Shown: in pieces, positions 42,297 through 51,500 of the stretch
Position numbering within the stretch: position 1 is the first letter of the stretch
Layout: the number at the start of each line of letters is the position of its first letter
NCBI RefSeq assembly: GCF_022829515.1
Contig: NZ_JAKSYL010000048.1
Location: 1-57,933 of the forward strand
Reading direction: 5' to 3'
Length of the DNA: 57,933 nucleotides
Origin: Methylobacterium sp. J-048
GTDB taxonomy: Bacteria; Pseudomonadota; Alphaproteobacteria; Rhizobiales; Beijerinckiaceae
Position numbers and translations under genes: made by a program
The notes under the pieces: generated by a model
Database searches by the model: none
What the model was told of the DNA's origin: nothing
Seen by the model: the letters and a program-made list of their open reading frames with translations, nothing else

Positions 42297-43109
42297 ATGC
42301 CCGCTGACCGCGCTGCCTCCCCTACGGGCAACCTGCTCCTCGACGCGCTTCGGGAGCCCGACCGCGCGCTGATCGCGCCCCATCTCGAACCGGTCTCCTT
42401 CGACAAGGGCGCGACCGTGTTCCAGGCCGGCTCGGACGTCACGCACATCACCTTCCCGTGCGACCAGACCGTCGTGGCTCTGGTCATCGCCACCCGGGAC
42501 GGGCGTTGCGCCGAGACCGCCACGATCGGGCGCGAGGGCGCGGTCGGCGGCATCGTCAGCGCGGGCCGGGTGCCGGCCTCCACCGAGGCGATCGTGCAGA
42601 TCGGCGGCCCGATGCTGCGCCTCGACGCGGGGCGTCTCCAGGAAGCCAAGCGGCGGTCGACCGAAGTGCGCAACCTGTTCGCGCGCTACTCCGATTGCCT
42701 CCTGGCCCAGGTGCTCCAGGCCGCCGCCTGCAACGCCCTGCACCCGATCGAGCAGCGCTGCCTGCGCTGGCTCCTGACCCTCCAGGACCGGATCGGCGGC
42801 GACACGCTGCCGATCACCCACGAATTGCTGGCCTCGATGCTCGGTGTCCAGCGCACCTACCTGACACGCATTCTCCGGACGCTTCAGGATCAGGGCCTCA
42901 TCCGGGTCGGGCGCGGGCGCATCACGGTGCTCGACCGTCGGGCGATGTCGGCCGCCGCGTGCGAATGCCACGCCCGGGTGCAGCGGCACTTCAAGACCGT
43001 GCTCGGTGCGGTCTACACCGCGGACGGCTTCGACCGGATCGAGCCGCCGGCCCCCGTGGACGGCGAGCCGGAGCCCGCCGTGGCCCTGCGCGGCGGCGCC
43101 CGGGGCTGA
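42297..43109 (+). CDS. Crp/Fnr-family transcriptional regulator
   Basis: The 270-residue protein has an N-terminal cupin-type cNMP-binding domain (residues about 15-135, SFDKGATVFQAGSDVTHI, TIGREGAVGG) and a C-terminal winged helix-turn-helix (ITHELLASMLGVQRTYLTRI). It lacks the cysteine cluster of oxygen-sensing Fnr and the Arg/Ser phosphate cassette of Crp, so the effector is unknown. The extra C-terminal 35 residues are Pro/Ala-rich. Such regulators are numerous in Methylobacterium. It is a single gene. Confidence 0.85.
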   Translation: MPADRAASPTGNLLLDALREPDRALIAPHLEPVSFDKGATVFQAGSDVTHITFPCDQTVVALVIATRDGRCAETATIGREGAVGGIVSAGRVPASTEAIVQIGGPMLRLDAGRLQEAKRRSTEVRNLFARYSDCLLAQVLQAAACNALHPIEQRCLRWLLTLQDRIGGDTLPITHELLASMLGVQRTYLTRILRTLQDQGLIRVGRGRITVLDRRAMSAAACECHARVQRHFKTVLGAVYTADGFDRIEPPAPVDGEPEPAVALRGGARG

Positions 43110-43134
43110 GCGTTTCGGGCGGAGCCCCGGTCGA

Positions 43135-43512
43135 TTACCGGCGCTCGAGGAGCTCGATCAGCGCCCCGTCCGGGCCCTCGACGAAGGCGATCCGCAGGCC
43201 GGGGCCGCGCTCGGTGATGCCGGTCCGGACGGGGACGCCCCGGGTCGCGAGATCGGCCATGGCGGCGTCGATGTCGGCGACGCGCAGGCCGATATGCTCG
43301 ATGCCGAGGCAGGGCGTCTGCGTCGCCGGCGCGGTCTCTGCCGGCGCCTGCTCGATGAACACGGTCAGGCCGCCGAGATCGAGCACCATGCGCTGCACCG
43401 GATCGGCGCCGACGCGCTTCACCTCCGTCGCCCCGAAGGTCTCGACGTAGAAGGCGGCGGCCTTCACGGCGTCGCGGCTGCGCAGGTGAACATGGTCGCA
43501 GACGTACTGCAT
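43135..43512 (-). CDS. VOC-superfamily protein (glyoxalase/epimerase-like)
   Basis: The 125-residue protein makes one VOC module pair: DHVHLRSRDAVKAAAFYVET with a metal-binding His, then IEHIGLRVADIDAAMADLAT with a second His, and GPDGALIELLERR with a terminal Glu. The pattern matches glyoxalase I and methylmalonyl-CoA epimerase relatives, so a metal-dependent isomerase or lyase is expected. The substrate is not clear. It is convergent with the Crp/Fnr gene and divergent from dnaJ-like. Confidence 0.8.
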   Translation of the reverse strand: MQYVCDHVHLRSRDAVKAAAFYVETFGATEVKRVGADPVQRMVLDLGGLTVFIEQAPAETAPATQTPCLGIEHIGLRVADIDAAMADLATRGVPVRTGITERGPGLRIAFVEGPDGALIELLERR

Positions 43513-43715
43513 CGCTTATCTCTCCTGCGGACCGGCCCCGATGGGTCGGTGAGGGCGTCGTGCGTCATGGTTATGCCGTCGCGCGCGCGGGAGCGAGATC
43601 CGCCGCTTGACGCAGGGCCCGAACCCGCAGACTTTCGCCGCCGTGACCGTTGCAGGGATGCAACATCCTTCCCACATCCGGGTGGAAATCCCACACCGCA
43701 TAGCCCAAGAGACCG

Positions 43716-44660
43716 ATGCGCAATCCCTACGACGTGCTGGGCGTCCCCAAGGGAGCGAGCGAAGCCGACATCAAGAAGGCTTACCGCAAGCTCGCCAAGG
43801 ACTTCCACCCCGACCGCAACAAGGACGACGTGAAGGCCAAGGACCGGTTCGCCGAGGCGAACTCGGCCTACGAGATCCTGGGCGATTCCGAGAAGCGCAA
43901 GCAGTTCGACCGCGGCGAGATCGACGCCGACGGGCGGCCGCGCGCTTCCGGCTTCGAGGGATTCTCCGGCGGCTTCGGCGGCGGCCGGTCGAGCGGCTTC
44001 GATTTCGAGAACATGGCCCGCAGCCGGCAGGGCGGCGGCATGGGCGGTGGCGGGATGGGTGGCGGCGGGATGGGCGAGGACATCTTCTCGCACATCTTCG
44101 GCGAAGCCTTCCGCGCCGGCGGCGCCGGGCCGGGCGGCCAGCGTCAGGCCGCCAAGGGCGAGGATGTCGCGGCCGAGCTGTCCGTGAGCCTGGAGCAGGT
44201 CGCCAGCGAGGAGAAGCTGCGGCTGGCCCTGCCCACCGGCCGGGAGGTCGACGTGGTGATCCCCCGGGGCGTCGAGGACGGCCAGACCATTCGGCTCCGC
44301 GGACTCGGGCAGAGCGCCGGCCCGCGTGGCGAGCCCGGCGACGCGCTGCTCACTATTCGCATCCGCCCGCATCCCCGCTTCACCGTCGACGGCGCCGACC
44401 TGCGCACCAGCGTCGAGGTGCCGCTAGAGGACGCCGTGCTCGGCGGCATGATCCGGGTGCCGACCCTGACCGGCGCCGTCGAGATGAAGATGCCGCCGAT
44501 GACCAGTTCCGGCCGGACTTTCCGGTTGCGCGGCAAGGGCCTGCCCAAGAAGGACGGCACGCGCGGCGACCTGTTCGCCACCACGGCGATCACCCTGCCG
44601 GAGAGCGAGGATCCGATCCTGAACGACTTCGCCCGGGGCCGGCGCGCCAAGGCCGCCTGA
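43716..44660 (+). CDS. DnaJ/CbpA-type co-chaperone (class B, no zinc finger)
   Basis: The 314-residue protein has a J domain at 1-70 (NPYDVLGVPKGASEADIKKA, with the HPD triad in DFHPDRNK). A Gly/Met-rich linker with tandem GGGGM repeats follows (residues about 105-122), then two C-terminal beta domains (IPRGVEDGQTIRLRGLGQ, FRLRGKGLPKKDGTRGDLF). The cysteine zinc finger of classical DnaJ is absent, so it is a CbpA-like member that stimulates DnaK. It precedes fabI by 115 bases on the same strand. Confidence 0.9.
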   Translation: MRNPYDVLGVPKGASEADIKKAYRKLAKDFHPDRNKDDVKAKDRFAEANSAYEILGDSEKRKQFDRGEIDADGRPRASGFEGFSGGFGGGRSSGFDFENMARSRQGGGMGGGGMGGGGMGEDIFSHIFGEAFRAGGAGPGGQRQAAKGEDVAAELSVSLEQVASEEKLRLALPTGREVDVVIPRGVEDGQTIRLRGLGQSAGPRGEPGDALLTIRIRPHPRFTVDGADLRTSVEVPLEDAVLGGMIRVPTLTGAVEMKMPPMTSSGRTFRLRGKGLPKKDGTRGDLFATTAITLPESEDPILNDFARGRRAKAA

Positions 44661-44775
44661 CAGAGCCCTGGCGCCCGGCCGCCCCGCGGTCGGGTGCGGA
44701 CTTCCGTCGCCGGGCCGCCTCCGCTAAGGAGGCGCTCCGGTGCCGCACGGGGCCGAGAGGTTTCCAGGATCGATC

Positions 44776-45600
44776 ATGGCGGAACACGGGCAGGGCATTC
44801 TGGCGGGCAAGCGCGGCCTCGTGCTCGGTGTCGCCAACAACCGCTCGATCGCCTGGGGCATCGCCCGCAGCGCCCGCGCGCACGGAGCCGAACTCGCCTT
44901 CACCTACCAGGGCGACGCCCTGCGCAAGCGGGTCGAGCCCCTGGCCAAGGAGCTCGACGCCCACGTCATCGGGCATTGCGACGTCACCGATGCGGCCACG
45001 ATCGACGCCGTGTTCGCGGAGGCCGCGCGCGTCTTCCCCGAGGGCATCGACTTCGTCGTCCACTGCATCGCCTTCTCGGACAAGGACGAGCTGACCGGCC
45101 GCTACCTCGAGACCTCGGAGGAGAACTTCACCAAGTCGCTCCTGGTCTCGTGCTACTCGTTCACCGCGGTGGCCCAGCGTGCCGAGAAGATCCTGCGCCC
45201 GGGCGGGTCCCTGCTGACGCTGACCTATTACGGCGCCGAGAAGTGGATGCCGCACTACAACGTCATGGGCGTGGCCAAGGCGGCGCTTGAAGCCTCGGTG
45301 CGCTACCTGGCAGCCGATCTCGGGCCGAAGAACATCCGCGTCAACGCGATCTCTGCCGGCCCGATCAAGACCCTGGCGGCCTCGGGGATCGGCGACTTCC
45401 GCTACATCCTGAAGTGGAACGAGTACAACGCGCCGCTCCGCCGGACCGTGACCATCGGCGAGGTCGGCGAGACCGCCGCCTACCTGATCTCAGACATGTC
45501 GGCCGGCATGACCGGCGAGATCCTGCACGTGGATGCGGGCTACCACGTCGTCGGGATGAAGAACCCCGAGGCGCCGGACCTGACCCTCGACAAGGATTAG
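44776..45600 (+). CDS. fabI: enoyl-ACP reductase FabI
   Basis: The 274-residue SDR-type enoyl-ACP reductase has the diverged nucleotide motif LVLGVANNRSIAWGIA, the active site Tyr161-x6-Lys168 in HYNVMGVAKAALEASVRYLA, and RVNAISAGPIKTLAASGI. It carries out the last step of fatty-acid elongation with NADH. The ATG at 44776 is chosen; a GTG 36 bases upstream is in frame but gives no homologous residues. Its last four bases overlap the end of the convergent ATPase gene. Confidence 0.93.
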   Translation: MAEHGQGILAGKRGLVLGVANNRSIAWGIARSARAHGAELAFTYQGDALRKRVEPLAKELDAHVIGHCDVTDAATIDAVFAEAARVFPEGIDFVVHCIAFSDKDELTGRYLETSEENFTKSLLVSCYSFTAVAQRAEKILRPGGSLLTLTYYGAEKWMPHYNVMGVAKAALEASVRYLAADLGPKNIRVNAISAGPIKTLAASGIGDFRYILKWNEYNAPLRRTVTIGEVGETAAYLISDMSAGMTGEILHVDAGYHVVGMKNPEAPDLTLDKD

Positions 45601-46751
45601 TCGTCGTCCGCGTCGGCGAATTCGCCCGCCAGCGTCAGCCCGTCGATCCAGGTCTCGCCGTCGCGCTTGATCACCACGCGCGGCCGGGCGCCGCCATGGG
45701 TCGCGATCCCGTCCGCCAGCCGCTCGGAATGCGTGACCAGCCAGATCTGGGTGCGCTCGGCGGCCCGGGCGATCATCCGGGCGAGCGGCTCCATCAGATC
45801 CGGATGCAGGCTCGATTCCGGCTCGTTCAGGGCGATGAAGGGCGGCAGTCGGTAGGCCAGCAGCGCTCCGGTGAGAGCGAGGTAGCGCAACGTCCCGTCC
45901 GACAGCTCCGAGGCCGCGAAAGTGCGGCCGGGAAAGTCCGGAAATGTGACGCCGAAGCTTGCCTCGCGCCCCGGCTCCGGCACCGCGAGCCGGGCGCCCG
46001 GGAAGGCGCCGTCGAGCGCCGAGTCGAGATCGCCCGTGTCCTGTCGGATATGGGCCAGGGTGGCGAACACGGCGGCGAGGTCGGACCCGTCCGAGGCGAG
46101 GGTCGGCGTCGTCACCGCCAGGCACGGGCGGCGGAGCGGCGACTCGGAATCGGTGCGAAAATCGTGATGGAAGCGCCAGGCCGTCATGGCGAGGCGGACC
46201 AGGGCGATCTCCGGGTGGCGCGTGGCGTCCAGGAAGGTGCCGAGCGCCGTCTCGGTGGGCAACAGGTCCAGGCCCAGCGGCCGTTTGCGCCCCTCCTCGT
46301 CGCGGGCGAAGCCGGTCCGGCCATCGCGGTCGAGGATGACCGCCGTGCGGGCGCCGGTCCGGACGGTCAACCGTTCGGCCTTCACCTGCGGTTCCTTGCG
46401 GAAGGCGGCGCCATAGGTGGTGCCCCCGGCCTGCTGCACGAGCCCGACCTCGATCGCGTAGGTGAACACCTGTCCGGTCCCATCGTCGTGCAGGGTGGCG
46501 GACAGGCGGATCCGGGCCGCCTCTCCGTGCCGCCGACGTCCGGCCCAGACCGCCGAGTCCATGCCGCCTTCCGTGGCGAGCGCGCGGGTGAGCGTCCCCC
46601 GGGCCGCGTCCTGCAACAATTCGAGACCGCGATAGAGGTTGGTCTTGCCGGTGCCGTTGCCGCCGACGAACACCGAGAGATCGTCCACCGGGAAGCCGAT
46701 CCGCCGCAGCGAGCGATAGCCCGAGACCGCGATTTCCCGAACCACCAGCAT
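45597..46751 (-). CDS. AAA ATPase of the RecF/OLD-like type
   Basis: The 384-residue protein has Walker A GGNGTGKTNLYRGLELL (near residue 30), a signature-like ASELSDGTLRYLALTGALL, Walker B FIALNEPESSLHPDLM and the His-switch VTHSERLADG. This ABC/SMC-type ATPase head without a long coiled coil is typical of the AAA_21 family. It has no TOPRIM nuclease domain like OLD and no adjacent nuclease, so it may act alone in DNA metabolism or be a defence remnant. It is followed 16 bases upstream on its strand by the PPK2 gene. Confidence 0.8.
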   Translation of the reverse strand: MLVVREIAVSGYRSLRRIGFPVDDLSVFVGGNGTGKTNLYRGLELLQDAARGTLTRALATEGGMDSAVWAGRRRHGEAARIRLSATLHDDGTGQVFTYAIEVGLVQQAGGTTYGAAFRKEPQVKAERLTVRTGARTAVILDRDGRTGFARDEEGRKRPLGLDLLPTETALGTFLDATRHPEIALVRLAMTAWRFHHDFRTDSESPLRRPCLAVTTPTLASDGSDLAAVFATLAHIRQDTGDLDSALDGAFPGARLAVPEPGREASFGVTFPDFPGRTFAASELSDGTLRYLALTGALLAYRLPPFIALNEPESSLHPDLMEPLARMIARAAERTQIWLVTHSERLADGIATHGGARPRVVIKRDGETWIDGLTLAGEFADADDD

Positions 46752-46767
46752 GCGGCACCTCTTCGGA

Positions 46768-47703
46768 TCAGTCCGGGACCTTCAGGTCGGCGATGCCCGT
46801 CTTGGCCTTCGGGAACCGCGGGTCCATCGCCTCCAGCGTATCGGCGATGGTGCGGGCAATCACGTAGTTGCGAAACCATTTGTGGTTGGCCGGCACCACC
46901 AGCCACGGGGCGTGCGGCGTCGAGCAATGCGAGAGCGCGTCCGCGAAGGCCTGCTGGTAGGCGTCCCAGGATTTCCGCTCGACGAGGTCGGCCGGGTCGA
47001 ACTTCCAGTTCTTCTCGGGGTCGGCGATCCGAGCCTCCAGGCGCTTCTTCTGCTCGCCCTTGGAGATGTGCAGGAAGAACTTGATCATCACCGTGCCGGA
47101 TTCGGTGAGCAGCCGCTCGAAATCGTTGATCAGCCGATAGCGTCCCTGCCAGACCTCGTCCGGCACCAGACCCTTCACCCGCACCACGAGGACGTCCTCG
47201 TAATGGCTGCGGTTGAACACGCCGATCATGCCGCGCCCCGGCGTCTTCGCGTGGTAGCGCCACAGGAAGTCGTGATCGAGCTCGTCGCTCGAAGGCACCT
47301 TGAACGAGGACACCGCGCAGCCCTGCGGGTTCACGCCCTTGAGCACGGACCGGATCGTCCCGTCCTTGCCGCCGGTATCGATCGCCTGGAACACCAGCAG
47401 CAGGCTGCGTTTGCGCTCGGCATACAGCCGCTCCTGCAACGCGCTGATGCGCTCGCGCTCCTGGGTGAGGGCGTCCTTGGCCCAGGCCTTGTCGAAGCCG
47501 CCATCGGCGTCGGCATCCACCGCCGCCAGGTCGATCCGCGTCCCGGGCTCGACCGCCACGATACCTAGCGCCGCCGGGACCGTCCCGGCCCGGACGGCGG
47601 TGGACGGTGCCTGCGCCGGGGCGGATCGGTGCCGATCGGGGCCGTCTGTCACGCCGTCGTCTCGCGACTGGCCGGGAAGATGCTTACCGTGTTTCTTGGA
47701 CAT
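46768..47703 (-). CDS. ppk2: polyphosphate kinase 2 family protein (polyP:nucleotide phosphotransferase)
   Basis: The 311-residue protein has the PPK2 P-loop FQAIDTGGKDGTIRSVLKGV, the second motif GVFNRSHYEDVLVVRV and the lid region RYRLINDFERLL, matching the subgroup of PPK2 proteins that phosphorylate nucleotides from polyphosphate. An N-terminal extension of about 45 residues is Lys/Arg/Pro-rich. The ATG at 47703 (SKKHGKHLPG) fits; upstream in-frame sequence is antisense to the phosphatase gene. It lies directly before the ATPase gene on the same strand. Confidence 0.87.
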   Translation of the reverse strand: MSKKHGKHLPGQSRDDGVTDGPDRHRSAPAQAPSTAVRAGTVPAALGIVAVEPGTRIDLAAVDADADGGFDKAWAKDALTQERERISALQERLYAERKRSLLLVFQAIDTGGKDGTIRSVLKGVNPQGCAVSSFKVPSSDELDHDFLWRYHAKTPGRGMIGVFNRSHYEDVLVVRVKGLVPDEVWQGRYRLINDFERLLTESGTVMIKFFLHISKGEQKKRLEARIADPEKNWKFDPADLVERKSWDAYQQAFADALSHCSTPHAPWLVVPANHKWFRNYVIARTIADTLEAMDPRFPKAKTGIADLKVPD

Positions 47704-47802
47704 GGGCAGGACCGTGTTGAGGGGCATTGCCGACGAACGCCCAGAACGGTTGGCGAGCCCGGCCGTTCCGGGCACCTGGGCAGCGACAGGACTGAGACAC
47801 GG

Positions 47803-48390
47803 TTGGCCACGATCTACTTCATCCGCCACGGCCAGACCGCGTGGAACGCCGAGGGCCGGCTGCAGGGCAGTCGCGACATCGACCTCAACCCGCACGGGGA
47901 GGCGCAGGCCGTCGCCGCGGCGCACCGACTCGCGGCGCTGGCGGGGCCGGGCGTGGCGGAGGCGGCGTTCCTGGCGAGCCCGCTCAAGCGCACCCGGCGG
48001 ACCATGGAGATCCTGCGGACGACGCTCGGCCTACCGCCGGAGGCGTACCGCACCGATCCGCGGCTCCGGGAGATCGGCTTCGGTAGCTGGGAGGGCTCGA
48101 CCTGGGCCGAGATCCGCCGCCGCGACCCGGGCGGCGCCTCGGCGCGGGACCGCGAGCGCTGGAACCACCGTCCGCCCGGCCTCGGCGGCGAGAGCTACGC
48201 CACGCTCGTGGAGCGGGTCGGCCCGGTGCTGGCCGATCTGAAGCGGGATGCCGTGGTCGTCGCCCATGGCGGTGTCGCCCGGGCGGCCCTGGTAGCGCTC
48301 GGCCATCTCGACATCTACGCGGCGCCCCGCCTCGGTATCCGCCAGGGGGAAGTGCTGGTCCTGGAACCGAGCGGCTGGCGCTGGGCTTAA
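47803..48390 (+). CDS. histidine phosphatase (phosphoglycerate mutase family)
   Basis: The 195-residue protein has the RHG motif at the start (IYFIRHGQTAWNAEGRLQGS), the second arginine in ASPLKRTRRT, GFGSWEGSTW and the second catalytic His in VVVAHGGVARAAL. It removes phosphate from a small substrate; cobC/GpmB-like roles are possible. The start codon appears to be TTG at 47803, four codons before the RHG strand, since no ATG or GTG fits. It diverges from the PPK2 gene with a 99-base gap. Confidence 0.83.
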   Translation: MATIYFIRHGQTAWNAEGRLQGSRDIDLNPHGEAQAVAAAHRLAALAGPGVAEAAFLASPLKRTRRTMEILRTTLGLPPEAYRTDPRLREIGFGSWEGSTWAEIRRRDPGGASARDRERWNHRPPGLGGESYATLVERVGPVLADLKRDAVVVAHGGVARAALVALGHLDIYAAPRLGIRQGEVLVLEPSGWRWA

Positions 48391-48502
48391 GCCGTCCTTC
48401 ACCCCGGGGTCCAAAGCCGCCTCGATAACGGCATGATCGGCTGGCTATAGGGCGGTCGCCACGGTATGCGCCGACCTGTTCGGGCGGCCAGCGGAGCAGC
48501 GG

Positions 48503-51500
48503 ATGAGCGACCTCGCGGAGAAGACCCGGTCCGGACCGGCTGCCGAGGCGCTTGCGCGTCCGGCGGACGGGGTGGCCGTGCTGCGCGGCGAACACCGCCC
48601 CGACCTGATCCGCGACGAGGTGCTGGCCGAGATCTTTCTGGCCTCGGCGCAGGCCCGGCCCCAGCATCCCTGCTTGATCGACGGCGCCCGCGTGGTTGCC
48701 GGCGGCGTCCACCCGAGCCTGACCTACGCCGAAGTCGCCACCCGCGCCGGGCGGATCGCAGCCGGGCTCGCCCATCGCGGCATCGGCCCCGGCGACGTGG
48801 TCGGCCTGTGGATGGCCCGCGGCCCGGATCTGCTGGTCGCCCAGATCGGCATCACCCTGTCGGGCGCCGCCTGGCTGCCCTTCGACGCCGAGGCGCCGGC
48901 CGACCGGGTCGGCGTGTGCCTGACCGATTCCGCCGCCAAGGCGCTGCTGGTCTCGCCGGCGCTCGCGCCCGCCGCGCCCGACGCGGCGCCCGCCCTGACC
49001 CCGGCCGATCTCGACGCCGCGACGCCCGCGGAGGCGCCGGTGCCGGATCCCCGCGCCGCCGGCCTGACGCCGCAGCACCCCGCCTACCTGATCTACACCT
49101 CCGGCTCGACCGGCGTGCCCAAGGGCATCGTCATCAGCCACGCCAACATCTGCCACTTCCTCCGCTCGGGGAACGCGCTCTACGGCATGCGCGCCGACGA
49201 CATCGTGTTCCAGGGCGCCTCGGTCGCCTTCGACCTGTCGATGGAGGAGATCTGGGTCCCGTATCTGGTCGGCGCCACCCTGTTCGTGGCGAGCCCGGCC
49301 ATGATGGGCGACGTCGAGTCCCTGCCGGGCATCCTGGAGGCGGAGCGGATCACGGTGCTCGACACCGTGCCGACCCTGCTGGCGATGATCTCCGGCGACC
49401 TGCCGACCGTGCGCCTGATCCTGCTCGGCGGCGAGGCCCTGCCCGAGCCGCTGGTGGTGAGATGGGCGACCCCATCGCGAAAACTGTTCAACACCTATGG
49501 GCCCACCGAGGCGACCGTGGTCGCCACCGCGGCCGAGATGCGGCCGGGCGAGCCCGTCACCATCGGCGGTCCCATCCCGAACTACTCCGTCTACGTGGCC
49601 GGAGAGGATCTGAGCCTGCTCGGCCATGACCAGCAGGGCGAGTTGCTGATCGGCGGCCCCGGCGTCGCCCGGGGCTACCTGGCGCGGCCCGAGCTGACCG
49701 CGGAAAAATTCATCGCCAACCCGTTCGCCTCGGACGGGACCGACCCGATCCTCTACCGCTCGGGCGACGCGGTCTCGCTCGATGCCGGCGGGCGGATCCT
49801 GTTCCACGGCCGCATCGACGATCAGGTGAAGATCCGTGGCTTCCGGGTCGAGCTCGGCGAGATCGAGGCGCGGATCCGCAGCGTGCCCGACATCAACCAG
49901 GCGGCGGTGGTGCTGCGCCAGGATGACGGCGTCGACCGGCTGGTGGCGTTCCTGATCCCCGAGCGCGGCCGGACCGTGGACACCGCGACCTTACGCCGGA
50001 CGCTCGCCGGCCAGATGCCGCCCTACATGGTGCCTGGCCATTTCGAGCTGGCCGAGACCCTGCCGCGCCTGACCTCCGGCAAGGTCGACCGCAAGGCCCT
50101 AAAAGTGGCCCCGCTCACGGTGGTGTCGGCCGACGGCGAGCAGGAGCCCCCGGCCAACGAGACCGAGGCGGCCCTGGTCGCTGCGGCCAAGCAGGTGTTC
50201 GGCAACCAGCCGATCCCGCTGGAAGGCGATTTCTTCGCCGATCTCGGCGGCCACTCGCTGCTGGCTGCCCGCTTCGTCTCAGCGGTGCGCGAGGCGCCGG
50301 CGCTCGCCGGCATCACCCTGCCGGACGTCTACGCCCTGCGCACCATGCGGGCGATGGCCGACGCGCTGATCGCCCGCACCGGCGGCATGGGCGCGGCGGC
50401 CTCCGTCCGCGACCTCAGCTTCGAACCGCCGCCGCTGCTGCGCCGCGCCTTGTGCGGGCTGGCCCAGGCCGTCGCCTTGCCGATCGTCATCACCCTCTCC
50501 ACCGCCCAGTGGCTCGGGATCTTCGTCACCTACCTGCTTCTGACCGGCGGCGGCCTCAGCTTCTTCGCCGAACTCGGCGTGCTGCTGCTCGTCTACATCG
50601 CGATCAACGGCGTCACCGCGGTGATCGCGGTGGCGGGCAAGTGGCTGATCCTCGGCCGGACCAAGCCCGGCCGCTACCCACTCTGGGGGGCTTACTACTA
50701 CCGCTGGTGGCTCGCGCAGCGCCTGGCGCCCCTGGTCCACGTGAAATGGCTCCAGGGCTCGCCGGCGATCTCGGTCTACCTGCGGCTGATGGGCGCCAAG
50801 GTCGGAACCGACGCGCTGATCTCGGACATCGAGATCGGCGCCCCCGATCTGCTGACCATCGGCGACGGCGCCTCGCTCGGCGGCCGCCTGGTCATCGCCA
50901 ATGCCGAGATCGTCGGCAACGAGCTGGTGATCGGCGCGGTCGAGATCGGCGCGGATGCGGCCATCGGCACCTCCTGCGTCATCAGCCACGACACGGTGAT
51001 CGGCGCCCAGGCCGAGATCGCCGACCTGACCACGATCCCGACCGGCACCCGGGTCGGGCCGGCCGAGATCTGGGACGGCTCGCCCGGCCGGAAGGTCGGC
51101 ATGGCCGATCCGTCGGAGCTGCCGGCGCCCGCCGACGCCCCGTGGTCGCGCCGCGCCGCCTTCGGGGTGGCCTACACGATACTGCTCGGGGCGATCCCGG
51201 CGGTCGGGCTGCTGCCGATCTTCCCGGCGTTCTTCATCTTCGACCAGATCTCGGATTCGCTCTCCGACATCACCGATATCGACTACCACTGGTATCTGCC
51301 GATCCTCACATGGCCGACCGCCATGCTGATGACCGCCGGCACGGTGCTGCTGATCGCCGGCATCCGGTGGATCGTGCTGCCGCGGACCCGCTCGGGCACC
51401 TACTCGGTCCACTCGCTGTTCTACCTGCGCAAGTGGTCGCTGGCGCTCGCCGTTGAGGTGACGCTGGAGACGCTGTCGTCGCTGTTCGCCACGGTCTACA

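Noticed and set aside
44024..44080. Short tandem repeat GGCGGCGGGATGGG in the dnaJ-like gene considered as a repeat array
   Set aside because: It codes for the Gly/Met-rich linker usual in DnaJ proteins and stays in frame; not a separate element.
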